Assembly: GCA_029257405.1 (NCBI GenBank)
Contig: JARIBO010000017.1
Span: 48,065 to 112,064 of the forward strand
Reading direction: 5' to 3'
DNA length: 64,000 nucleotides
DNA from: Caryophanales bacterium
GTDB taxonomy: Bacteria > Bacillota > Bacilli > Bacillales > Amphibacillaceae
Below are positions 30,324-38,873 of the stretch, piece after piece. The notes beneath the pieces were generated by a model. The model was not told the DNA's origin and did not search any database. It saw only the letters and a program-made list of their open reading frames with translations. Position numbers and translations under genes: made by a program. How positions within the stretch are numbered: the first letter of the stretch is position 1; each line of letters opens with the position of its first letter.

Positions 30324-30351
30324 GAGTAGGAAAACTAAGGAGGAATTTAAA

Positions 30352-31569
30352 TTGATAAAAGAATTAAAAAGTAATTACAACCCGCTTTATTTTTTAGCAG
30401 CACTAGGTAATGGAGGTTTAGCCGTTTCGTTCTTTATGTATTTTATGTTTATGGTACCTCATCCAGAAACAGCAATGCCAACATTTCATGATATTACAGC
30501 TTACTTAACAGGTGGATCACTATTAATTGCTAGTTTGGTTATCGTTGCTTATGCAGGTGTTATATATTTTGCTTACCGTCATTTTTATATGTTATTTTGG
30601 AATGTTCGTGAATTTAATTTATTTAAACAGACACAAGCTTATACAGATTTAAAAGCGTCAAATAATGCTTCAGCTTTTATGGCAATACCATTAACTTTTT
30701 CAATGACAATTAATGCATTTTTCGTTTTAGGTGCAATTTTTATTCCCAATTTATTTAATGTCATTGAATATTTATTACCATTCGCTCTTATAGGTTTTTT
30801 AATAGTTGGCTATTATGCTATTAAAATATATTTGTCTTACTTTACACAATTTTTACAGGGTAAATTTAAAGTAGACCAAAATAACCATTTAGGTCAAATG
30901 CTTGCAGTATTCACATTTGCTATGGTAGCTGTTGGACTCGCTGCACCTGCTGGAATTAGTCGCGTTGTAGCTACTAGTTCAATAGCAACGTTTTTCTCAC
31001 TCTTCTTTGCTACAGTTGCAGTCTCACTTGCTTTAGTTATTATGGTTTTAGGTGTCCGTGGTATGCTTGAAAAAGGAGTCGCGATGGAGGCTGCACCAAG
31101 TCTTTGGTTAAGTGTTCCAATTACAACGTTACTTGGAATTACATTTGTTAGACTTTATTCTGGCGTGAGTCATAACTTATTTGATACAACACCTTCACCT
31201 GGTGTATTATTTATTGTATTATCTATTTTAGTTTCAATTCAAATTGCATTTTTAGGTGTCGGTTATTTCGTCTTAAAACAAATTGGTTATTTTAAAAATT
31301 ATACACATTTAGAAGGTCCAAATAAGAGTGCGGGTAGTTTTACATTAATTTGTCCAGGTGTCGCATTCTTTGTATTAGGAATGTTCTTTGTTGGAGATGG
31401 ACTAATTAAATCAGGAATTGTTGAACAATTTAGCGTGTGGCATTTCCTTGTCTTACTACCATTTGTATTTAGCCAGTTTAAAACAATTCAAGTTTTAGCA
31501 CGTATTAATAAAAAGAACTTTAATAAAGAAACGGTAAAAGAATTAGATGCAAAAGTTAAAGCAGCATAA
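30352..31569 (+). CDS. TsoY/TDT-like multi-TM membrane protein (TTG start)
   Basis: About 10 hydrophobic segments, single Cys in LICPGVAFFVLGMFFV. SD aaggagg directly precedes TTG 30352; ORF-track start 30241 overlaps the promoter. Confidence 0.6.
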   Translation: MIKELKSNYNPLYFLAALGNGGLAVSFFMYFMFMVPHPETAMPTFHDITAYLTGGSLLIASLVIVAYAGVIYFAYRHFYMLFWNVREFNLFKQTQAYTDLKASNNASAFMAIPLTFSMTINAFFVLGAIFIPNLFNVIEYLLPFALIGFLIVGYYAIKIYLSYFTQFLQGKFKVDQNNHLGQMLAVFTFAMVAVGLAAPAGISRVVATSSIATFFSLFFATVAVSLALVIMVLGVRGMLEKGVAMEAAPSLWLSVPITTLLGITFVRLYSGVSHNLFDTTPSPGVLFIVLSILVSIQIAFLGVGYFVLKQIGYFKNYTHLEGPNKSAGSFTLICPGVAFFVLGMFFVGDGLIKSGIVEQFSVWHFLVLLPFVFSQFKTIQVLARINKKNFNKETVKELDAKVKAA

Positions 31570-31572
31570 ATG

Positions 31573-31628
31573 AAAATACCCTGATGATTTGATGTGATAA
31601 ATCGCATCTCCTTCATCAGGGTATTTTT
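31573..31628. terminator. Bidirectional terminator
   Basis: aaaataccctgatga...tcatcagggtatttttat. Confidence 0.8.
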
Positions 31629-31632
31629 ATTA

Positions 31633-32763
31633 TTATTTAAATAAAAATGTCAAACGCTTAAATAATAGAGACGTAGGAATAAGGGGAAAAACAGTATCTC
31701 TAAAGTTAATTAAAAAACGTTTATCCCATTGTGCAGCCCAACCTATTTGTCGGGAAATATTGATTACTTGTTTTGTTTTAGGTACTCGTTTAGCGTTATA
31801 AATTATCAATGCATCTTTCATCTGAGATGTATTTTTTAATGCATTCATTAGTTCATAAGCATCTTCGATTGATTGTCCGGCACCTTGTCCCATATTAGGT
31901 GTAGTCGCATGAGCTGCGTCACCAAGTAAACAAATCCGGTTAAAAACAAAATTATTAAGTGGTTTAATATCGTAAATATCATGATGTAAAAAATATTCAT
32001 CTGGGGTTTCACTAATTAATCGTTCAACAACTGGTGAATAGTGAGAGAAATAATTAGCCACACTTGATTGATCAAATGATTTATAATATTCATCATTTTT
32101 CTTTGAATTAATACAAGCGAACCAATAAGCATATCCATTATAGAGTGGAGCCCAACCAAAACGACCATCTTTTGACCATGCCTCAGATGAAATGTGTGCT
32201 TCGACATCACCTTTAATTTTAACAATGCCGCGCCAACAAGTATAACCTGCATATCTTGGTGGACTATTATGAATGAGTGTCTGCCTAAAAGTGGAATGAA
32301 TCCCATCTGCTGCAATAACATAATCAGCTGTAATTGATGTTGCATCAGAAAAATTAACAGTGACACTTGTATCAGTTTGATTAAAATGAGTAACCTTTTT
32401 ATTAAAGTGTACGTACTTTGAATCAATCGCTGCAAGGAGAGCGTGATGTAAATCAGAACGTTCAATTGCTATATTTTCTTCTCCAAATTTTTCTTTTAAG
32501 AGTGTAAAGTCGATTGTATTCATAATTTCTGATTGACCATTTAAAAAGCGTTGTTCATAAAGTGGCATTCCCGTTTTTAAAATATCTTTTGCAACGCCTA
32601 ATTCATTTAACGCAAGCATAGCATTACTGCCAATTCCAATTCCGGTACCAAGAGGTTTAAAACGAGAAGCGCGTTCATAAACATGTGCTTTTATTCCTAA
32701 TTTATGTAAACCAACTGCTGTAGCTAATCCACCAATTCCGCCGCCAATAATAATTACATCCAT
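31633..32763 (-). CDS. FAD-dependent monooxygenase (PHBH/salicylate hydroxylase-like)
   Basis: MDVIIIGGGIGGLATAVGL, ADGIHSTFRQ, LLGDAAHATTPNMGQGAGQSIEDA. Confidence 0.93.
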   Translation of the reverse strand: MDVIIIGGGIGGLATAVGLHKLGIKAHVYERASRFKPLGTGIGIGSNAMLALNELGVAKDILKTGMPLYEQRFLNGQSEIMNTIDFTLLKEKFGEENIAIERSDLHHALLAAIDSKYVHFNKKVTHFNQTDTSVTVNFSDATSITADYVIAADGIHSTFRQTLIHNSPPRYAGYTCWRGIVKIKGDVEAHISSEAWSKDGRFGWAPLYNGYAYWFACINSKKNDEYYKSFDQSSVANYFSHYSPVVERLISETPDEYFLHHDIYDIKPLNNFVFNRICLLGDAAHATTPNMGQGAGQSIEDAYELMNALKNTSQMKDALIIYNAKRVPKTKQVINISRQIGWAAQWDKRFLINFRDTVFPLIPTSLLFKRLTFLFK

Positions 32764-32907
32764 AAAATCACCTCTACTGTCTATTATACACAAATCATTC
32801 CTTTAAAAACTTATATTAATTCATAAAAAGATATAAAACTGATAAAATAAATAAGAATCTATTAATTTATAAGCTTTTAATTCAATTTTAAAGGAGTTAA
32901 TCCACTT

Positions 32908-33927
32908 ATGAGAAAAAAAGTAGCAGATTTAATTGAAGAAAATGCAATTTTACAAGCGCCGATGGCAGGCATAACTACTCCTGAATTAGTAAGTGAAGTG
33001 TCTAATCAAGGTGGAATTGGAAATATTGGAGCAGGATATTTAAATACTCCCGAATTAAATCAATTCATTGACGAAGTTAACAAAAGTACAAATGATATAT
33101 ATGGTATAAATCTATTTGTTCCAGAAAAAACATCAATGAGTTTAAAAGAACTAGAGGAAACAAAAGAAGCATTAAAAGAATTTATCCCTAAATATAGTGA
33201 ACATTTACCTAAAGAAATAAAAAATGAAAATCTATTTAATGAACAAATTGATTTAATTATTAGCAAACGTGTACCAATCGTTTCATTTACGTTTGGTTTA
33301 CCGAATAAAGAAATAATTAAGCGTCTAAAAACAGAAGAAATTTATGTGATTGGTACAGCAACAACTGTTGAAGAAGCAATTGCAGTTGAAAGATTAGGTT
33401 GTGACGCAGTAGTGGCCCAGGGGAGTGAAGCGGGAGGACATAGAGGTACATTTCTTGGTGAAGATCATTTAATTGGGCTTATGTCGCTTGTTCCACAAAT
33501 TGCAGATCACGTTAAGATACCCATTATTGCAGCAGGTGGTATAATAGATAACCGAGGCGTAAAAGCAGCTCTTTGTTTAGGTGCTTCGAGTGTTCAAGTA
33601 GGGAGTGCTTTTTTAATGACAGAAGAAAGTAGTGCTCATGAGCTACATAAAGATGCTTTGTTAAATAGTATTGAAACAGATACTGTCTTAACTAAAGCTT
33701 TTTCTGGAAAACTCGCGCGTGGTATAAAAAATGAATTTACTCAGTTATATGCAAAACAAAATTTAAGTTTGCTAGCTTATCCGTATCAAAATAGCTTAAC
33801 AAAGAATATGCGTAAGCAAGCGGCAAAAAACAATGATTCAGACTACATGTCTTTATGGGCTGGTCAATCTGTGCGTTTATGTAAAAAAACAAATGTAAAA
33901 GAGTTATTAAAAGAATTAAAAAGGTGA
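32908..33927 (+). CDS. Nitronate monooxygenase family protein
   Basis: ILQAPMAGITTPELVSEVSNQGGIGNIGAGY, AQGSEAGGHRG, IIAAGGIIDNRGVKAALCLGASSVQVGSAFL. Confidence 0.92.
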   Translation: MRKKVADLIEENAILQAPMAGITTPELVSEVSNQGGIGNIGAGYLNTPELNQFIDEVNKSTNDIYGINLFVPEKTSMSLKELEETKEALKEFIPKYSEHLPKEIKNENLFNEQIDLIISKRVPIVSFTFGLPNKEIIKRLKTEEIYVIGTATTVEEAIAVERLGCDAVVAQGSEAGGHRGTFLGEDHLIGLMSLVPQIADHVKIPIIAAGGIIDNRGVKAALCLGASSVQVGSAFLMTEESSAHELHKDALLNSIETDTVLTKAFSGKLARGIKNEFTQLYAKQNLSLLAYPYQNSLTKNMRKQAAKNNDSDYMSLWAGQSVRLCKKTNVKELLKELKR

Positions 33928-33934
33928 GATTGTC

Positions 33935-34657
33935 ATGACTAAAAAAGAGACCTATTCAGAAATGGATTTATATATCCCCGTACAAACATATTTTGAAAAA
34001 TTAGGTTACAAGGTACAAGCCGAAGTAAATGATTGCGATGTCGTTGCTTATAAAGATGATTCAATTACGATAATTGAGCTTAAATTAAATTTAAATATAA
34101 CCTTACTTATGCAAGCTGCTAAACGTCAAAAAATAACACCTGATGTTTATATAGCGATAATAAGGCCAAAGACAAGTTTAAGAAGACGGAGATGGCGTGA
34201 TTTAGTTCATCTTGTTAGACGACTCGAGTTAGGCTTAATTTTAGTTTCGTTTGAAGGAAAAAAGCCAAGTCTGCAAGTTGTTCATGAACCGGGTTTTTTT
34301 GACCGGAAAAGAAGTGTCAATCGAAGTAAAAAGATTCGTAAAAAATTAATTCATGAAGTTGAAAATAGACGCAGTAATCATAATATCGGTGGAAGCAGTA
34401 ATCTTTTAATGATGACTGCTTATAAAGAAATGGCGATTCAAATTGCTTATTATTTAGATCACCTCGGTCCAATGTCAGCTAAACAATTGCAGAAGCTAAG
34501 TACAGGAGATAAAACATATAGTATTTTATATAATAACTATTATAAATGGTTTGAACGAGTAGATAGAGGTATTTATGGATTAACCGAAAAAGGAAGAAAA
34601 GATTATCAAACTTTTCCAGAAGTAATAAAGTTATATAAAGAAACACAACTTAAGTAG
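33935..34657 (+). CDS. DUF2161 family putative PD-(D/E)XK-type nuclease
   Basis: DVVAYKDDSITIIELKLNLN matches a D-(X)n-ExK core; C-terminal winged-helix-like region. Confidence 0.7.
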   Translation: MTKKETYSEMDLYIPVQTYFEKLGYKVQAEVNDCDVVAYKDDSITIIELKLNLNITLLMQAAKRQKITPDVYIAIIRPKTSLRRRRWRDLVHLVRRLELGLILVSFEGKKPSLQVVHEPGFFDRKRSVNRSKKIRKKLIHEVENRRSNHNIGGSSNLLMMTAYKEMAIQIAYYLDHLGPMSAKQLQKLSTGDKTYSILYNNYYKWFERVDRGIYGLTEKGRKDYQTFPEVIKLYKETQLK

Positions 34658-34751
34658 GTATTAATCTATAAATAGAACTGTTAATTTTAACCAACTTATG
34701 TATACTAAATGAAAATCAATTTTTAATGAATATTAATTGGAGGTCAGATAA

Positions 34752-35735
34752 ATGAAAGCGATTTTAGTAAAAGAACCAGGTGGAACAGAACAATTGCAAT
34801 TAGTTGATGTAAAAAAACCAATTCCAACTGAAGAGGAAGTATTAATAAAAGTAAAAGCATCCGCTGTTAACCGAGCAGATATTGTTAAACGACTAGGAAA
34901 ATATCCGAACCAACCAAAAGAAAATATAAGTTTAGGTCTAGAAGCTTCAGGCATTATTGAAGCGGTAGGTTCAAGCAATAGTAAATACAAAGTAGGTGAC
35001 GAGGTATGCGGATTAATGGCTGAAGGTGGTTATGCTGAATACGCTATTATACGCGAGGATTTAATTATTCCTAAACCAGATAATTTATCATTTATAGAAG
35101 CGGCTGCTATACCAGAGGTATTTATGACCGCTTACCAGACGTTATTTTGGTTAGGTAAATTGAAAAAAGGCGAACATGTTTTAATCCATGCAGGTGGAAG
35201 CGGTGTGGGTACTGCCGCAATTCAATTAGCTAAACAAGCAGGAGCAATAGTTACAGTCACTGCAGGAAGTAAGGAAAAGCTAGATTTTTGTAAGACATTA
35301 GGTGCAGATAATTTAATTAACTATAAAGAAGAAACTTTTTCAGATGTAATCTTAGAAAAGACTGAAAATCAAGGTGTTGATTTAATTTTAGACTTTATCG
35401 GTGCTTCTTACTGGGAGATGAATATGAAAAGTATTGCTGTAGATGGCCGAATTGTATTAATTGGCTTACTTGGTGGTGCGCGTGTAGAAAACTTCAATTT
35501 AAATCATATTTTAGCTAAACGTGTTCAAATAACAGGAACGCTTTTAAATCCAAGAAGTAATCAATATAAAGCAGATTTAGTGAAAGATTTAGTTGCTAGT
35601 TCTTTAAACTTATTTATTTCAGGTGAATTAAGACCAATTGTTGATTCAACGTATCAATTAAATGAAGTTGGTAAAGCACACGATTATATGCAAGCAAGTA
35701 AAAATATTGGAAAAATTGTATTAAAAGTTAATTAA
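34752..35735 (+). CDS. Zinc-less MDR, NAD(P)H:quinone oxidoreductase family
   Basis: HVLIHAGGSGVGTAAIQLAKQAGA, VNRADIVKRLGKYP. Confidence 0.93.
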   Translation: MKAILVKEPGGTEQLQLVDVKKPIPTEEEVLIKVKASAVNRADIVKRLGKYPNQPKENISLGLEASGIIEAVGSSNSKYKVGDEVCGLMAEGGYAEYAIIREDLIIPKPDNLSFIEAAAIPEVFMTAYQTLFWLGKLKKGEHVLIHAGGSGVGTAAIQLAKQAGAIVTVTAGSKEKLDFCKTLGADNLINYKEETFSDVILEKTENQGVDLILDFIGASYWEMNMKSIAVDGRIVLIGLLGGARVENFNLNHILAKRVQITGTLLNPRSNQYKADLVKDLVASSLNLFISGELRPIVDSTYQLNEVGKAHDYMQASKNIGKIVLKVN

Positions 35736-35739
35736 CAAA

Positions 35740-35778
35740 AGATCCCCCCCTACAAGTTTAATTGTAGGGGGGATTTCT
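35740..35778. terminator. Bidirectional terminator
   Basis: agatccccccctacaagtttaattgtaggggggatttcttt. Confidence 0.85.
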
Positions 35779-36696
35779 TTATAAAAACTTATTTGCTTTT
35801 TCTGTATTCGCAAAATGCACCTTTGCTATTTTGTCTAAGTATGCTTTACCATTATCTTGGATAATTTTAGCAATTAAGTGGTCTACTTTATTTGAAGCGC
35901 CCTTTAATAAAGTATAACCACTTGAACTGGAAAGGGCATCCATTTCTTTTAAAAAGCTTGCTCTAGCAATCACACTTGCTGTAGCAACAGCAACGGAATG
36001 ATGCTCAGCTTTTGTCATAAAGTGCGTTTTAGGGTGGACATATTCATTTTCTGAAGCGAGATATTTTTTATAAACATTAGGCAAACAAAATTGATCTATA
36101 ACAATACCTGCATAAGATTGTGGCGTTGTTTTTTGGATAACATTATTAATGACATGATGATGCAACATCGCTTTCATTTTGCCTTGTGACCAACCTGAAC
36201 GCTGTAATTGATTGTATTTTTCATTATGTAATACAAGGAGAGAGTAAGGAATCTTCATTTCAACAATTTTTTTACTCAACAATAAAATAACATCATCTTT
36301 TATAAGTTTAGAATCTTGGATTCCCAACTTTTTTAAAGCATCAATTTGTGGTTTGGTTATATAAACAGCAGCTGCTGTAACTGGTCCAAAGTAGTCTCCT
36401 GTTCCAGATTCATCTGATCCAATATGAGAACTAACCAGGACTTTATTTAAATTTTCATTTTGAATCGCACTATCCTCTACATTACTCTGTTTTATCCATT
36501 TATTTATTTCAATATCAGGATTAGCACCCTGAAAAAGAACTTTACCTGAATTATAAGCAGTAATAACTGCATGCGGTGTGCGTGCTCTAAATAAAGCACC
36601 TTTTGGATTGTTATCTAAAAAATCATGATAATATTTTTTCATAAGGGTTAATTTATCTGGTGTAAAAGTATGTACATTCTGTGACAATTGGCTCAC
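35779..36696 (-). CDS. rnhC: Ribonuclease HIII
   Basis: HIGSDESGTGDYFGPVTAAAVYI; rnhC-type N-terminal domain; divergent from the zapA-like gene. Confidence 0.96.
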   Translation of the reverse strand: MSQLSQNVHTFTPDKLTLMKKYYHDFLDNNPKGALFRARTPHAVITAYNSGKVLFQGANPDIEINKWIKQSNVEDSAIQNENLNKVLVSSHIGSDESGTGDYFGPVTAAAVYITKPQIDALKKLGIQDSKLIKDDVILLLSKKIVEMKIPYSLLVLHNEKYNQLQRSGWSQGKMKAMLHHHVINNVIQKTTPQSYAGIVIDQFCLPNVYKKYLASENEYVHPKTHFMTKAEHHSVAVATASVIARASFLKEMDALSSSSGYTLLKGASNKVDHLIAKIIQDNGKAYLDKIAKVHFANTEKANKFL

Positions 36697-36793
36697 TCCA
36701 TTTTAAATAATAATAATTTAACTAGAACGTTTCCTAAAACTACTTATTCATGTTAAAATTAATTGTATCACTTTAACTGAGAGGATCGTTAGC

Positions 36794-38299
36794 ATGAAGA
36801 ATAATAATAAAACAAAAATCAATGTAGAGATCGGAAATACAATATATACAATCGTGGGTACAGAATCTGAAGAGCACGTAAAAGATGTGGCTAAAAGAGT
36901 AAATGACAAAATGGACGAAATACATAATGCAAATAAATCTTTAGATGTAACGGATTTATCTGTTTTGACAGCTATTAACTCAATGAATGATTATGTGAAA
37001 ACTGAAGAAATAAGAGAAGAGAACAAAGAATTAAAAGAAAAATTAGAAAAAGAATTAGCTAACCAAGCAAAACTTGAAGAAAAACTCGAGAACTACAATA
37101 AGCTGGAAAATGAATTAAAAGAAAAATCAGCTCACATAACAAATTTACGTTCTGATATGGAAAATTATGACGAACTTAAAAAGAAAGCAACAAATTATGA
37201 TCGCATGAAAGAAAGAACGAATGATTATGATCGGATTAAAAAAGAATTACAAGAAAAATCATCAGAAGTAAATAAATTACGTTCTAATACAAAAGAAAAA
37301 GCTAATCAAAATGATAAAATTCAAAAAGAACTACAAGAAAAATCATCAGAAGTAAATAAATTACGTTCACGTATGGAAGATTATAATAAGCTTAAAAATC
37401 AAGCAGATAATTACACACGCTTGAAAGAAAAAACGAACGATTATGACGCAATTAAAGAAAAAGCAGATCAATATGAAAGCTTAAAGAGCGAATTAGTGGA
37501 TCAAGCGAAATTAGAAAAGAAAATGCAAGATTATGAAAAAATACAAAAAGAGTTACAAGAAAAAACGTCTGAAGTAAATAAATTACGCACGAATCTAGAA
37601 GATTACAACGAGCTTAAAATCCAAGCAGAAAATTATGCACGCTTAAAAGAAAGAACGAGCGATTATTACGACATTAAAGAAAAAGTGAAAGATTATGATG
37701 CTATCAAAGAAAAAGCAGATCAATATGAAAGCCTAAAGAGCGAGTTAGTTGATCAAGCAAAATTAGAAAAGAAAGTACAAGACTATGACGAAATCCAAAA
37801 AGATCTCCAAGAAAAAACGTCAGAAATTAATAAGTTACGTTCAAGCCTGGAAGATTATAATGAGCTTAAAATTCAAGCAGGAAATTACGCACGCTTAAAA
37901 GAAAGAACGAGCGATTACTACGAGATTAAAGAAAAAGTAAAAGATTACGACGCAATAAAAGAAAAAGCAGATCAATACGAAGAATTGAAAGAAAAACTAT
38001 GGGATCAAATGGCACTTGAAAAGAAAATGCAAGACTATGAAAATGTTCAAAAAGAACTAGAAATCAAACATTCTGAAGTAGATCATTTACGTAATATGAT
38101 GGAAGATTATAATGAAATTAAAAACCAAGCTGCGAATTATGATCGATTAAAAGAACAAACAAAGGATTATAATGATTTAAAAGAAGAATTAAATAAAAAA
38201 TCAGAGCAATTGAAAGCACTCGAAAGTACTACGAGAGACTATGAAAAGTTAAAAGAAGAGTACGATGTTTTAATAGCTCTGTTTGAAGAGGAAAAATAA
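36794..38299 (+). CDS. ZapA-like protein with long repetitive coiled-coil extension (501 aa)
   Basis: N-terminus KINVEIGNTIYTIVGTESEEHVKDVAKRVNDKMDEI...LSVLTAINSMND is ZapA-like; then about 400 aa of repeats ([DN]Yxx[LI]K). Position between rnhC and cvpA matches zapA. Confidence 0.85.
   Translation: MKNNNKTKINVEIGNTIYTIVGTESEEHVKDVAKRVNDKMDEIHNANKSLDVTDLSVLTAINSMNDYVKTEEIREENKELKEKLEKELANQAKLEEKLENYNKLENELKEKSAHITNLRSDMENYDELKKKATNYDRMKERTNDYDRIKKELQEKSSEVNKLRSNTKEKANQNDKIQKELQEKSSEVNKLRSRMEDYNKLKNQADNYTRLKEKTNDYDAIKEKADQYESLKSELVDQAKLEKKMQDYEKIQKELQEKTSEVNKLRTNLEDYNELKIQAENYARLKERTSDYYDIKEKVKDYDAIKEKADQYESLKSELVDQAKLEKKVQDYDEIQKDLQEKTSEINKLRSSLEDYNELKIQAGNYARLKERTSDYYEIKEKVKDYDAIKEKADQYEELKEKLWDQMALEKKMQDYENVQKELEIKHSEVDHLRNMMEDYNEIKNQAANYDRLKEQTKDYNDLKEELNKKSEQLKALESTTRDYEKLKEEYDVLIALFEEEK
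37496..38251 (+). repeat. Three in-frame 252-bp (84-aa) tandem repeats, third degenerate
   Basis: Units begin at 37496 (VDQAKLEKKMQDY), 37748 (VDQAKLEKKVQDY) and 38000 (WDQMALEKKMQDY), exactly 252 bp apart. Confidence 0.9.
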
Positions 38300-38788
38300 A
38301 TGATTGTAGACATTATCGTATTAATTATTTTATTATACGGTTTGTTCAGTGGATTAATGCGTGGTGGCGTTTTACAGTTTTTTTCCTTAGTTGGTTTTAT
38401 AATTGCGATAATCGTAGCGCGTTTGTTTTCATCAGATTTAGCCGATATAATTAATTCAATCATTTCAACAGATAATGGAGCATGGTTAATACTTTATAAT
38501 GTCATCAGTTTTATGATTATTTATATTATTGTGAGACTTATTATAAGAAAAATAGCTAGTGTGTTAAATATAGTTACTAAATTACCTGTTATTGGTTTTT
38601 TAAATCGAATAATAGGAGCTTTATTAGGGTTTGTTCAAATGTATTTAGTTTCCTTTATTATTATAATTATTTTATTCTTAATACCAATGGAAAATGTAAA
38701 AGGATTAATAGAAGGATCACGAGTAGCAATGTATATGGTTAATTCTACACCTGTTATATCAGATATAATTAAAACGTGGTTTAACTAA
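38300..38788 (+). CDS. CvpA family membrane protein
   Basis: Four hydrophobic segments, MIVDIIVLIILLYGLFSGLMRGGVLQFFSLVGFI; directly after the zapA-like gene. Confidence 0.88.
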   Translation: MIVDIIVLIILLYGLFSGLMRGGVLQFFSLVGFIIAIIVARLFSSDLADIINSIISTDNGAWLILYNVISFMIIYIIVRLIIRKIASVLNIVTKLPVIGFLNRIIGALLGFVQMYLVSFIIIIILFLIPMENVKGLIEGSRVAMYMVNSTPVISDIIKTWFN

Positions 38789-38795
38789 TCATGAG

Positions 38796-38848
38796 GCTGT
38801 ATCAACGTAACATGGGCTATAGCTTATGTTACGTTGGACAGTCTTTTT
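38796..38848 (+). terminator. Long-stem terminator after cvpA
   Basis: ctgtatcaacgtaacat-gggctatagctt-atgttacgttggacagtcttttt. Confidence 0.8.
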
Positions 38849-38873
38849 AAATGTATAGAGAAGGTGAATTTAA

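Noticed and set aside
30241-30351. N-terminal extension MTLCRKACILN... of the TsoY/TDT-like ORF
   Set aside because: Overlaps the predicted promoter and operator; strong SD points to TTG 30352.
32016-32465. 149-aa second minus-strand frame within the FAD monooxygenase gene
   Set aside because: Same-strand alternative frame inside a convincing FAD monooxygenase; hydrophobic low-complexity translation.
37160-38200. Repeats considered as a CRISPR-like or mobile repeat array
   Set aside because: They are in-frame, coding, multiples of 3, and embedded in one ORF; no spacers of uniform size or palindromic repeat.
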